Below, piece after piece: positions 36,646-48,914 of a stretch of DNA of 64,000 nt. Position 1 is the stretch's first letter. Each line of letters opens with the position of its first letter. The stretch lies in assembly GCA_949592205.1 (NCBI GenBank), contig CATIUR010000006.1, forward strand, positions 7,201,001 to 7,265,000. The letters run 5' to 3'. A program made the translations under genes and the position numbers. This DNA is from Helichrysum umbraculigerum. Its lineage: Eukaryota; Streptophyta; Magnoliopsida; Asterales; Asteraceae. The notes under the pieces were generated by a model, which saw only the letters and a program-made list of their open reading frames with translations, was not told the DNA's origin and searched no databases.

Positions 36646-36872
36646 TTGCAGGAGTTTGATGAAAATGTGTTTGTTGTTGTTTGAGTCATCTTTGAAATAG
36701 TTTTGTTGTGTGAAGTGGAATGATTTTGTATGAGTGGTTTGGATTTGTTTGTTATGGATTGGTTTTTTGGGAGAATTTTTATTTGTGGATAATGTGTTGT
36801 CTATTTTCAAAAATGAGATTTGTATTTATACCCTTGCACTACTAGGTTGGTTTATTTTATGTTATTGGCTTA

Positions 36873-37101
36873 CTTCATCCGTCCCAATTTAATTGTCTAC
36901 CGACAAAAAACATACAACAGAATGACATTCTTGTCCATAACCAATTAATTAAAGATCTATTACCTTTTTGTAATTCTAATTTTAAGTGAGGATAAAATAG
37001 TAAACTTAATCAAATTTTCCTTTCCATATTTGATAGTGGACAATTAATTTGTGACAACCCGAAAAAAAAAAAACATTAACAAATAAATTGAGACGGGGAA
37101 G
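36873..37101. mobile_element. Stowaway-type MITE upstream of TLP18.3
   Basis: Ends CTTCATCCGTCCCAATTTAA and the complement of AAATTGAGACGGGGAAG, flanked by TA (36871-36872, 37102-37103). About 230 bp upstream of the start codon, so it may lie in the promoter. Confidence 0.72.
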
Positions 37102-37103
37102 TA

Positions 37104-37831
37104 TAATAATCATTAGTTTTTTTAAACATGTGTATGTACATGGTTAATTTAAACTTTTAAGATAACAATGACATTAACAAACTAATATTTTTTAACATAA
37201 AACTCTTTAAATATCCTGCATTAACTCGATTTTGCTTGGTGGAAGATTCATTGGCCTTGATGGTATTATATTAGTCGAAAACTTAATAACTGGTGCATAT
37301 TTTCCTCTTCAAATTTCGTGATTTTTCTAAAATGTTCTCCGGTTTTGTGTTGGGTGGCCTTCTAGGTTATTTGAAATCGGAGAAACATATTGATGCATGC
37401 TTCAACACGGGAAAGATTAACGATTTTTAATGAAGACGTCTTTTTCAAGATTGGTCGTTATATGGTCTTTGGATCTCTAATCATTTCAATTTTTTTAACT
37501 TCGATTGGCATCGTTGGATTTTGGACTCAAAAGCATCAGTTTTAAATTCATCTTCGGGGCTGCTTTGATGCTTTGGAGGTTCTGTCAAACTTCGATTTTT
37601 TTCCTGTCTCTCACTTAGGGACCTTTTTATATGTTTTTGTTATTAGCCCTTATTCTTAAGGGTGTTATAAATTTCCCAGCTTTTCAAATAAAAAAATAAC
37701 TCGACATTGAAATATTTGTACCCTATAATTATTACATAAATAAAATATCAAATAGATAATATTAAAGTAAAAAATTAACAATTTCTAAATGCAAATTTAG
37801 TTAAACTAAAATCAGGAAATTATATAAACTA
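37104..37831. other. Intergenic region with no clear gene
   Basis: AT-rich. A stretch at about 37220-37690 reads like frame-broken LINE RNase H/trailer sequence ending with the plant LINE-like GGGTGTTATAAATTTCC; evidence is weak and no intact frame exists. Confidence 0.3.
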
Positions 37832-38475
37832 AACCCAACTAAGGGTAAGCTTCAAATGAGTACAACAACTTTTAGTGAGAATAAAGGAACTAATGAGTCA
37901 CGTGTCACTTTAGTCACTCTCCTTCAAATTTTTAAAAATTAAATATCTCTCAAACGGTAAGTCGAAAAATTATAAAAATTGCACCATAAAAATCAGTGTT
38001 TTATTTTCTTCGATTAGAGATATAACAAGGTATACTTTTGACGAACTTTTTTTTCGATTTTTTGGTGGGTTTTGAAATCGAGTAACACATGTGTTAGAAG
38101 CTGGTAACACATGTGTTACTAGCTGCTAACACATGTGTTACAGGCTAGTAACACATGTGTTATCAGCGTGTAACACATGTGTTAGCAGCGAGTAACACAT
38201 GTATTAATAGCAACTAACACAGTAGTAACACATGTGTTACTAATTTTGTAAAACCCTAAAAAAAAAGTTCGTCGAAAGTATACCTTGTAAGATGGCAAAT
38301 CGAAGAGAAAAAAATGCTGATTTTTATGGTGCAATTTTTATGATTTTTTGACTTACCGTTTCGGAGATATTTAAGCTTAAAAAACATGGGGGAAAGTGGG
38401 CTTTGTGACACGTGTCACATTCTAGTTGGTTCCTCCATGCTCACCAAAAATTTCATTATTATTTGAACCTCACCC
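37832..38475. mobile_element. Foldback element with ~210-bp arms
   Basis: The two ends are long inverted repeats: GGGTAAGCTTCAAATGAG at the left corresponds to the complement of ATTTGAACCTCACCC at the right, and the match continues inward to GACGAACTTTTTTT / AAAAAAGTTCGTC. TATAAACTA occurs at 37823-37831 and 38476-38484, a candidate 9-bp target duplication, though eleven extra bases separate the left copy from the start of the arm. Mutator-like or foldback origin is likely. The loop holds the ACACATGTGT array. Confidence 0.7.
38081..38242. repeat. TAACACATGTGTTA palindromic array
   Basis: Seven or eight copies of the perfect 14-bp palindrome TAACACATGTGTTA at 20-24 bp spacing, filling the loop between the two arms of the foldback element. 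Spacers (GAAGCTGG, CTAGCTGC, CAGGCTAG, TCAGCGTG, GCAGCGAG) are also loosely related. Confidence 0.9.
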
Positions 38476-38484
38476 TATAAACTA

Positions 38485-39903
38485 AATATAAAGCACTTGA
38501 GTATTTTTTTTTAAGATGAGAATAGTTATTTTACTATTCTACTACATTTATTAAGAGCTTTGCAAAAAAACAATAGAAGTTACTAACATGCTATTCATTT
38601 ATTAAATTCTCATTAATATTATCATGGCTAAACCATTAACTAATTAATATATGACATAACTTTTGAACCATAAGGAATTATGTGACATGCAACTATGGAA
38701 AGAAAGATAAGATGAGACGAACATGTTCACGGATGACAAAGGCGATCAATACTACCTCTAAAGTCTTCAATTTTAAATTTTCTATATTTATACACATTAA
38801 AATAAAAAATGAATCCTTAAATCTTTTTTTACACCTCTATATATATCTTTAATATTATGTTTATGTTGTCAATTCGTACATTCATGCATTTCAAATTTTG
38901 ATCCATACAATTTAAGTTCAAACAATTTCAAACATTAATGTATGTCTTTAGGAGACAACTCCACGTGACATTATCTAGAGCGATATCAACTCCACTACAA
39001 CTATGTGCATAGTCAAGGTAGAGTCTCTTAAAAAGTTCAAACATCCAAAGTTTACATCTCAAATATGATGTTTTGAGAAGTTTTAAATGATCTTTTAAGT
39101 ATATCATTATGTGATTGTATATTACTCCATTTTATCCGAGCACATATTTATTTATTTATCTTTTTTACAAATTACACATCCAGCTTTCGATTACCAGTGC
39201 ACACCACTAATGTTTGTTATATATAATGTTCAGTCGCAACGCTCACATATCATACTAGCTGGATTATTATAGGAGAGAGAGAAGGGGTTTTGTAAAACGA
39301 AGTTTATAGATTTTCTTCTCGACAAACAAAATATAATCAACCTATATTAAAAAAAAAAGTGTGTAAAAAAAAAAAGCTTACATATTCATCATACTTAAAA
39401 TGTCCATGTAATTATATTGAGTTGTCTTACAAATATCAATTAGTCAGATAAAGAAAGACTTTAAGAGATGATACTTGATTGGTGAAAATTATAGTTAATG
39501 AATTATAAAAATATGTGCATAGTCAAATTGAACGTCACTTTGACTGAGATGGAGAGAGTAAAGTTGCATTTGGTATTTGGTTCGTGGAATTCAACGAAAT
39601 TCGATGGAATTGAAATCTCAATTCCATTTCACAAATATATTTGGTTCACAAATAAATTGAATCGTAAGTTATCAAATTTCCTCATTAAAAGAAATCCAGA
39701 TTTCATAAAATCTAAATTCTTTTGATGAATCTTAATTCCATCAAAAATATTTAGCAAACCAACGTAATCATGTTAAAAAGGTAAGAAAAGGTAATCCTGT
39801 AAAAATTGTTATCCTTCTCCAGCTTCATCATATGTCATCTCCAACTGATTATCAACAACCTCTCCCTCTAATTTATTCAAAACCCTAGAAGCACTCAGTT
39901 TTC
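38485..39903. other. Intergenic region before the PsbP-domain gene
   Basis: No gene recognised. Around 39575-39770 there is hAT/foldback-like sequence with GGAATTGAAATCTCAATTCC and the flanks TTTGGTTCGTGGAATTC / TAGCAAACCAAC; its small ORF is not credible. The promoter of the next gene lies in the last few hundred bases, but I cannot place a TATA box. Confidence 0.4.
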
Positions 39904-42900
39904 ATGGCCAGAATTCTTTCTATAATTACCTCACAATCACACCCCCTTAACCCATTTCCAATTAACCCTAATTTCATTGATGATCCAACAACAAATTCTC
40001 AACTTTACATCTCTCAGAAGTTGAGTTCCAGAAGAACATTGGTATCAATTTGCAGTTTATCATCTTTAATTGCACTAATTCAACCCCCAAATCTCATAGC
40101 AGCTCAAACTAACACTACTACTACTTCATCTGCTGCTGCTAATAAGACTATACTTTCAGGAATTACCAGCACCAAATCATGGTTTAGGTTTTTTGGTGAT
40201 GGTTTTGCCATCAGGGTTCCACCTGATTTTGAGGATATTATGGAGCCTGAGGTTTATTTTCTGTTCATGTGATTGTTTAATTATACATGCAATATAAGTT
40301 TGTGTTATTTTCATTAAGGGTGTGTTAGATATAGTAGCTAAGATACTTTACCACTTATTACTATTACTACAAGAAGTCGAGAATTAGCATTCTGTTACCG
40401 ATATACGTCCGTTTTCTATAATCAGTAGTTTGCAGTATATTTGTTAGCTCATGTTACTATACTGATCAACTCTGTCTCATCTTAATAATGTGCGTTGTGT
40501 TAGGATCAATAATCAGTGTGAAATTTGTATTCACCCACAGCATTTATTGGATTTTATCACTCATATTTTGAATCCTGCTTTACAAGATTAACTGATCAAA
40601 TTTCCTTATATTGCCACAAAGTTGTGCTTACTTTAAAGTATAAATCAAGCTTGATATCCAAAATGTGGTTCTGTCATATGGGTGCCACCAAGCTAATTAG
40701 CTATTATTTAGTTAATGTACATCCTTCTCATAGTCAACTTACAGAAGTCAACATTCCTTGCTCTTTTTAAAGAGTAGTGCAATAAGACCTACTATCTTAT
40801 CTTGGATGTTCTCTCGTTCAAGAGTAGTATTTGCTTCCAATTTTCAAGTTTCAGCCAAGAAGTTAAACTGTACTATTTTCAGGAAACTAATGGTGCATTA
40901 TTGGTGTTTTTGTTTGATAGGATTATAATGCAGGTTTATCTCTATACGGAGACAAAGCCAAACCAAAGACATTTGCTGCACGATTTGCTACACCTGATGG
41001 GTAAAACTATAATTGAACTTTTATCATTGTGTTTTGGTAGTTTTAATACTTAAATGTTTTCTTATTTACATTTATGAAAACTTAATTGTTGTAGGCTAGC
41101 TATTCTTCTTTAGGCGTGGCAATATTGACCAATTATTTTGTTTTTAAATTTGGGTTATATCTTATCCTCAATGGGTATAAGTGAAAATTACAGATAAAAT
41201 TTAAATGGGTCAAATGGGTCAATAGTTGCTCAAAGTGTATTACATAACACCCTTTTAATCGCTTTATTAAAAAAACTTAAGATTATTATGAATACAATAT
41301 AATTTCGTAATCATATTAAAACAGTAATTATTTCTGGAAAGGACAAAAAGCCTGGGCAGGTCAACAAAACACAACCCATGTTACACAACAACATGTATAG
41401 AGTTTGACCCGTTACCCAACCCACCCGACCTGCGCATATTGCTCCCTATTGATCTTCCAAAACTTTCATGTATTACTTTTCAGTTCTCAGTTAATCAGTA
41501 TGAAAGTGTTTTTAGAATTCCATTTCGTAATTCAGTTGAGGCTTTGATACATAAGTTTTTTTTTTTTTGTTTTTTTTTTAATTCCTTTTCTTTTCAGTGA
41601 TAATATATTGTTAACCGTATTGTTTTTTTTTTTCTTGTTTATGTTTTTTGTTTTGGACATTTGCTTTTGTTTAAATGCAGAAAAAGAACTTTGTATGCAT
41701 ATGCAATGTTGGTCATTCGGGCAAAGTGTAGTGTTGTTTCTTATGGAAACATGTTATAGATTGTAGTTTATATGTATGAGATGTATTTATATGTTGTAAA
41801 ATGATATAATGTTATCACTAAACGTGAATGTTACTAAATGATTATGCAGTCTTACCTGATTAGCAATTAATACAGATCTGAAGTTTTAAGCGTCGTCATC
41901 CGCCCAACTAATCAACTCAAGATCACATTTTTAGAGGTTTGTAACACTAAGAGATTCAGTGTTTGTTAAAAGTTTCATATCATAGATTCAATATTGTGGT
42001 TTTCATCTAATTCTTTCATTGGTTACAAACTTACACTATAAGATCCAAAATATATAACATCGTGCCTCCCCACCCTTTATCACATGAAACTTGCAACAAA
42101 ATTCTTTTCTGAAATGTACTTTGGAAGTTAGATTATTTTCTGCTTGGGAAGTCCCATTATTATCATTACACGCATGAAATGATTTGTTAAATTTGTGTGC
42201 TTTAATTGTCTTTAAGATATATTAAACATTTTTCTCGAACAATGTGTGATGCTACACTTCCATAGTTTTCATGGAACGACAACCGTCTTTTGCTTTAGGG
42301 GTTAGTGTCTAGGAATTCATTAAACTTGTGCCCGATGCCTTTTGTGTGTACCCTACTTACGTTTGCTATTTTTAATGCACTCAACTTTCAAAAAGGGTGT
42401 TTTAATGTATTTTGCTGATGTGTTGCTCGTTTAAGGTGCCACGTGGCATCCGGAGAGTTTGAGAGATCATCAAAACATCACCAAAAGCAAACATACACTA
42501 GACATTGGGTACAAGTTAGATGCATGCCCAGACACTAACCCCTTTGCTTTAATTGTGTTTATTCACTTCTTTCTTACTTTTATCTTTGCAAATTGTTTTG
42601 CTTGATTCACCGAGACTAAAACTTTCTATTCTCTTAGTTGAGATGAACATATAATTCAACTGTTCAATAAGTTATGTTCTTCTCTTGGGATTAGTGTCTG
42701 GAAATGCATTCAACTTGGACACGATCTCAAGTGTGTGTAATCAACTATTTATTTTCCTATTGTGTGTATCCAACTTTTAAAAGTGTATTATGCTGTACTT
42801 TTGATGATGTGTCAATCTCTACGAATGCCACGAGGCACCTTAAACATATGACAAATCAACAAAATACATTGAAAATACACCATTTGAAAGTTGGATACAC

Positions 42901-45900
42901 ACAATAGAAAAAATAAATAGTTGGTTACACACACTTGAGATTGTGTTTAAGTTTGATGCATTTCAGACGCTAATCCCTATTATCTTTGAGCTTATTGGAT
43001 AGCCAATATAGTTTTATTCTAAAGAAGATATACCCTGACGATGACAATTGAAACCTTGCATTGTGTAATGCCGACATACTAAAATGGAAATTGTGTGATT
43101 TTCATGAGATGAAAGAGGTAATGCCTTACTGTATGTACACATTCATCTATTATTTGCTTTCTTTCGCCTTGATTGTGTGACTTTAACTGTATTTTTATCA
43201 TCTTGAAAATTCTGAAACATATAATTAAAATTCCACATTTTTAATGTTAATTGACAATTGTCATCTTGTAGGCCAAAGATGTTTCTGATTTTGGTACGTT
43301 GAAGGAAGCAAAAAAGATATTTGTTCCAGGTAAATGTTGATCTGAGTATAGACTGAATGGGTCAGATTTTTCGGAGAAGTGTGAGTTTTGGTAGATTTTT
43401 AATGGTAATGGGTCAAACTGGTGAAGTTAAAGAATTTAGCTAAAAATGGAGATGGGTCAGACGGCATGTTGACAGTCTCCTAAAATGCGTTATTTAAATA
43501 CCTGCATCAATGTTTTGATAATAGTTTTTGTGGTTATATTTATATATATAATATATTAATATATATCAATTATTTGTGATATTCATAAAAAGAAAAATAA
43601 ATGTTGCCAGGTCATCCCATTTTGACATGTTTCCCCATTTGACTCACCCACAGCTCCGGGCTTTCGGCTTTTACGACATTTTAATTGAACTTTTAAATAA
43701 ATATTTCTTCCTGCTGATTACTAGGCCCGGTGGTTAGCCTGTGGAGGACTGCACCGGCCTCCAATTTGGAAGGCCCCTAACTTGAATAGCGTGTATATTT
43801 ATTTTGTATCAGAAATCAAAACATAATGTCAGATGCTTCTCAAGTGGTTGGGCCATTATTTTCTAATCTAGCAGTTGGGTTTTTGACTCTCACTTCCTGA
43901 TTTCTTTTTACCCAATCATGCTATAATTTTGTTTTGGGTTCTTTGTTAATGGATGTTTCTTTTAAGGGATAAGTATTTGGGAATGCATCTAACTTGGACT
44001 CAATGTCTATTGTGTGTACCCAACTTATAATTGCTAGTTTTAATGCATTAAACTTTCAGAATTCGTTTTCTAATGTATTTTGTTGATGTGTCATCCGTTT
44101 AAGATGCCACGTGGCATCCGCAGAAGATGACACATCATCAAAAGTACTACAAAATACATTAAAAAACAATTTTTGAAAGTTGCATGCATTAAAAATAGCA
44201 ATCGTAAGTTGGGTACACACAATAGACATTGAGTGCAAGTTGGATGCATTCACAAATACTTATCCCTTCTTTTAGAATGATTCTCTTTTATTTATTTTTT
44301 TCTTGTTGTTATGTATTTGATTATATGTTTATACTTAATATCTTAATTACCATAATTCTTAGATTTGATTTTGGAAATTAGTTATCAGTTTTACTAAAAA
44401 AATTAAGATGAACCATTAAATGTGTTTAAAAATATATACTTTTGTAGTACATTGTATTTCATCAAAAAACATCATTAAATTTTAATGAGTTGATAGATAG
44501 AAGAATGACACTTTTTTGAAAGATAACTAGCGACACACTTTTTCTTACTTGAGACGGTTATTTAGCATCCACTGTTCTAACTAGTGTGTATACTTGTATT
44601 TTTTTTTTTCAATTTACATGTATTTTGTGTTTATAAGGCCTACATTGCTATTATCACACAGTGCCATCGAAATCTATGGGCAGACCCCGCCAATTACATG
44701 CAACTTTCACATCTTACAATTGCTTATTGACATTCCTTCATTTGTTTTGATAGGTGGTACAGATTTATACTCTGCACGTACAATCAAAATAAAGGAAGAT
44801 GAAGGTTACAGGTAATTTTTCATGGTATATCATGCTCCATTACCATACATGTCAAAATCATGATTAAAAAGATAAGTGAAAGAAATAAACATAAAGAAAC
44901 TTAAAAACAAGAAAGATTCATTTCTTTAGTTCATGTCACTATTTTATTTTCTGAGTCGTATTAATTGAGATGCTACTCATAGACTGAAAATGGGTGAGAC
45001 ATATGAAGAACTTTGTTATTTAGAAAAACCTCAATGTTTGAGAATGGGTCTACTGGAGCTACCCACTTTGATCAATTAGCCAAGATTTTGACCGGATACG
45101 AAATCACTGCATAACAGGCTAACGGTTAACAAAGGGCATTCATGCAAGGTTCATTCCGGATATTATTTGTAACTACACAAGATTGGATTTATATTATTGG
45201 TCACAAGTTGCGTCTTAAATCAATATTTTCAGTTTTGAATTTATATTACACAAACAAATTCCCGAGTGATTTAATTGTTTTGAGTTGGTAATTTACAGGA
45301 CTTACTATTTCTATGAATTCGGAAACGATGATCAGCATGCTGCAGTAGTAGCTGCTGTCAACAGAGGAAAAGTACGTTTACTTACTAAGAGCTCTATTAA
45401 GTACAGTACTAATATACATATAAATCCATATCAAATGCCCAAATGGCATTTATTAAAGCACTAGTTTGTATCGCTTAAAGTACCGTTTAGTTGACTGTTG
45501 ATAATCTGCTACCAAGTGAATGACTTTCTGAAATGAATAACTTTTTGTACTAACCATTGTTCTTGTAAAAAAGCGTGAAAAATACTATAGTTTGAATCAA
45601 TGATTTTGGACTAGTTATGAACTTATGGTACTGCAAAATGCAACGAACATGTATACCTGGCTATTTCTGTAGAAACTTGTCCACTATATACAGTTATACA
45701 CATATAAAGTGTTTTCTCTTGCATCTCACAAGGATGTTTGTCCAGAGGATACTTATAGTTAGTTAGAATCTGTTGCAAAACTTGAAATTTTTTTCTGCCT
45801 CCTATCTCTTTTCGAAATCTATGTGTTGATTCCTTCGACCATTGTATTCACTAAAGCTGGCAATTTGGGCGGGTCAGGCTGGCTACTTAATGGGCCATTG

Positions 45901-46179
45901 GTATTCTTTTTCGGTATGCATTGGGTTGGGTTGACGCGGAACTTTTTTTCTGCACGTTATCTTTTTTTCTGTAAATAATTAGTATGGCTAATATGGTGGC
46001 AGACTTGCAGAAGGTATATAATTTTGATAATAGTTGATACTATCTATGTTTTAGGAGGTTGTGTGCTTAAACTGTATGTTTTGCAGACAGTTATTGCTGG
46101 AGTGATTGCGCCACAGTCTAGATGGGACGATGATGGTGTTAAGCTACGTTCAGCTGCTGTTTCATTGACAGTTCTATGA
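39904..46179 (+). CDS. PsbP domain-containing thylakoid lumen protein
   Basis: Seven exons: 39904-40251, 40921-41000, 41876-41936, 43272-43329, 44754-44811, 45299-45371, 46087-46179; 256 residues, all introns GT-AG and in frame. The PsbP/Mog1-like fold is seen from GDGFAIRVPPDFEDI through DYNAGLSLYGD, EVLSVVIRPTNQLKITFL, GTLKEAKKIFVPG, YSARTIKIKEDEGYRTYYFY to TVIAGVIAPQSRW. The N-terminus is a plastid transit peptide, followed at SSRRTLVSICSLSSLIALI by a twin-arginine plus hydrophobic stretch, the signature of Tat-dependent import into the lumen. Family members (PPD proteins) assist photosystem assembly or have other lumen roles; I think PPD5 or a near relative, but cannot separate it from PPD7-like proteins. 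Three MITEs of one family lie in introns 3 and 4. Confidence 0.88.
42298..42542. mobile_element. Mutator-type MITE, G-box family, copy 1
   Basis: 245 bp in intron 3 of the PsbP-domain gene. Arms start GGGGTTAGTGTCTAGG and GGGGTTAGTGTCTGGG; the exact 9-bp target duplication TTTGCTTTA is at 42289-42297 and 42543-42551. The centre reads GTGCCACGTGGCATCC, with an intact CACGTG G-box. Confidence 0.88.
42687..42977. mobile_element. Mutator-type MITE, G-box family, copy 2
   Basis: 291 bp in the same intron. Ends GGGATTAGTGTCTGG and GGGATTAGCGTCTGA. The 9-bp flanks TCTTCTCTT / TATTATCTT agree at seven of nine positions. The central G-box has decayed to CACGAG. Confidence 0.8.
43966..44266. mobile_element. 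Mutator-type MITE, G-box family, copy 3
   Basis: 301 bp in intron 4 of the PsbP-domain gene. Ends GGGATAAGTATTTGGGAATG and GGGATAAGTATTTGTGAATG; 9-bp flanks TTCTTTTAA / TTCTTTTAG. Its centre GATGCCACGTGGCATCCG has an intact G-box. Confidence 0.87.
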
Positions 46180-47831
46180 TGATTGTTAAGATTTGTTCAT
46201 GATGTTCCTTGAGTGTAAATTTTTCGATCAAAAGATGTATAGCGATTAATTTTTGATAGAATAGATATACCACCGATAATGCCTCCATTTGGTGACAGGT
46301 TATGCATTTCGTTTGTAATTTGTATTGTAACATAGTCTGGTGATCTAGATACTTGACAACTTCTTGATTGATGGACTATTCTCATAAACACGTTAATTCT
46401 ACAATACCAAATGCCCTTATGATTCTTTATGATAATATTTAACAAATTTTATTTGTCAAATTTTGATAGGTATTTATGAAATGAAAGGTCATTAAGTAAG
46501 TTGGTGAGAATGAGATTATTTAAGAAAAAAAAAAAAAAAATTCTTCATTATAATTAAGTTTTGGTAACGATTGATCAAGCTTACCATGTAAACAAAAGTA
46601 ACTTATAAGTGCATCCACCTTGCAATGTATTTGACAGATCAGGAAAAAATATCACTTAATTCACTGCTTAGCCTTCAACACAACCCATTATTCCAATAAC
46701 TTAGGCCTTTAACTCAACTCGGGAGCGGTTAACTCCAAGTTGAAGTTACTTGAGCTTCCGCACTCTCCATATTTGAAAGCTCCGTTGGAACACAATTTTT
46801 TTAAAACATTCGTGACAACTCGTAAGTCTACCAGTACTTGAGTAAGAGTATATGGAGGTGGAGGTGTTTTCCGCTGTTGACCAACCATCAACGTCGAGGA
46901 TTCCACTCCCCGCCAAATAATGAATACTGTTGAGGCTCAACGGTTCATCGAGACATTTTTTTTTTCCTTTTTTTGATAATGTATTGAAATTTAAAGTTTT
47001 TACTATTGTATGCATTAACTTTGAAACCTTTTATTATATGTATTTAAGTGTTAAAATCGTTTATTATATGCATTTAACGCTCTATTGTATGTATACAAAT
47101 TACTATTATATATATATATAACATACAAAGAAAACGCAAGCTTACGTAGTTAAATACATATAATAAAACAGTTCTAAATATTGAATATAATATGAAAATT
47201 GGAAGTTGAATACAGACAATAATAAATAACATTTTTTTTATTTGTTGGAGTAAATATATATTCAAAAATCTTATTATATTCCGTTTATAACCATGATGAT
47301 ATTTGATCTGTTTGAGATATTTCTACTTAACTATAATGCATATCACATTATTATTTTTAATACTTAAAAATTAAATATGGTAACTAATTAAACTACAAAA
47401 TTAAATTTAAATATCTTCTTTTCACATTTGTTATTATATGTTTTTCACCTAAATATATTAAGTATCAACATACACAGTTTAACAATGATTAATCCGTTTT
47501 TTTTTTTTAATAATTTCTAAATATTATTCCGATTGCTCGGGTGAGATGCTAGTTTAAATAATAATAAAATAATCATAAACCTACTCTCATGTCAACTTGA
47601 ACCTATCAAATAATTTCAATAAAACAACCTTCAAGACGGAGCAAATAATATTTTAATATTAACACACACACACATGCTCGTAAATCATAAATTCATCATA
47701 TCTACCTACCTCATCTCCATTTTTATACGGAGTACATATTATTACAGATCAAACTATCTTTCTGTAATCTTCAATCCAAATCTTACCACCAAATCAATCA
47801 TTCATCTTCAACAACAACAACAACAATAAAA
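46180..47831. other. Intergenic region, PsbP-domain gene to TatA
   Basis: First part is the 3' trailer of the PsbP-domain gene. At 46690-46960 (minus) two overlapping frames with ordinary amino-acid composition (LAGSGILDVDGWSTAEN; LVDLRVVTNVLKKLCSNGAF) look like a frameshifted gene fragment that I cannot identify. The rest is AT-rich. The TatA leader (47790-47831) is CAA-rich. Confidence 0.4.
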
Positions 47832-48835
47832 ATGGCATCAAATATCATCTCACTTTACACCCCACCAATCTCAAGACAAGCAACCCCTTTATTATCTTCT
47901 GCAAATTCATCTTTTTTCACCAACACATCATCAAGATCCTTGAATCTTGCTAGATCACAGAGATCTGTATCATTAAACAACACCCAGAAAAGAAAAGGGA
48001 AAGGGTTTTCTTGTAATTGTATGTTTGGACTTGGTGTCCCTGAACTGGTTGTTATTGCAGGTGTTGTTACTCTAGTTTTTGGTCCTAAGAAACTGCCTGA
48101 AGTTGGTCGTAGTATTGGAAAAACCTTCAAAAGCTTCCAACAGGTTCTTTTTACTTTATTTTTATATTTATCTGTTTATTATTGATTCAGTTTGATTAAT
48201 TAAAGGTTAGATTTAGATGCTGTTAAATGATATGACTTGACTTTTTGGTCAACTAGATTTGATAGTTCCATGAGTATGTTTGTGACAAATCTGACATGAC
48301 CAATCATTTAATTTGTCTTAATATAATGATCAACAAAAATTTATAAGCTCATATTTAACAGCTTATGCTCTTGTCAAATTTTAATAGTCAATAATCAAGA
48401 AATAAGCTTTAGCTCAACACTCACCTTAAAACAAAGGGCTCATTTTAGTCTTGCTTGACTCACCAAACTTGACAATAAAAAATATATACAATTTGGAAAA
48501 TACATAAGGATTCAGAAATTACTCATAGTTTTACAGTCAGGAGTCAGAATTTGTAGAGTTTGACTTGATCAAGGTTCGATTACTTGATGGCTTAACTTGA
48601 TGTAACTTGCTTGAAGCCTTGAACCATTTTACTTGCAAGTAGTGAATGGGTGGAGATTGCCACCTTTAGTTTAAGCTAAAGATGTTCTAATCTGAGTGTA
48701 CTTGTGCAGGCTGCAAAAGAATTTGAAACAGAGCTGAGAAAGGACCCCGAACCATTTGAGGAGTCACAACTTGCTCTGAATGAGATTGTTGAGCAAGAAA
48801 ATGAAGACGTCAAAAGCTCGCAAGTGAGTTTATAA
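47832..48835 (+). CDS. TATA: TatA/Tha4, thylakoid Tat translocase subunit
   Basis: Two exons, 47832-48143 and 48710-48835, coding 145 residues. It is the small subunit of the Delta-pH-dependent twin-arginine translocase of thylakoids, which oligomerises to let folded proteins into the lumen. A plastid transit peptide (about 1-62) precedes the TatA core: short membrane helix GVPELVVIAGVVTLVF (68-83) with the conserved Glu71, the FGPKKLPE hinge, and the amphipathic helix GRSIGKTFKSFQQAAKEFE. An acidic tail follows. The end is not certain: CTCGCAA|GTGAGT at 48818-48829 is a good splice donor just before the stop, so a third exon could exist. As drawn the protein stops at SSQVSL, which gives a normal length. 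Confidence 0.93.
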
Positions 48836-48914
48836 GAAGGTTTCATGTTGGCTGATATGCAGTCGAAAGTAGTTGCTTGCAGCGTGTTATAAAAAAACGC
48901 TACTTATATATTAG

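Noticed and set aside
39498..39725. 75-codon ORF upstream of the PsbP-domain gene
   Set aside because: Lies in a foldback-like AT-rich repeat and has no recognisable feature.
41110..41450. hAT-like element in PsbP-domain intron 3 region (AGGCGTGGCAATATTG ... GCATATTGCTCCC)
   Set aside because: Only weak inverted ends and no convincing 8-bp duplication; many introns here contain similar GGGTCAAATGGGTC-rich debris.
46690..47015. Possible small gene on the minus strand
   Set aside because: Two overlapping frames look partly coding but neither has a supported start or a family that I recognise; kept only as a note in the intergenic entry.
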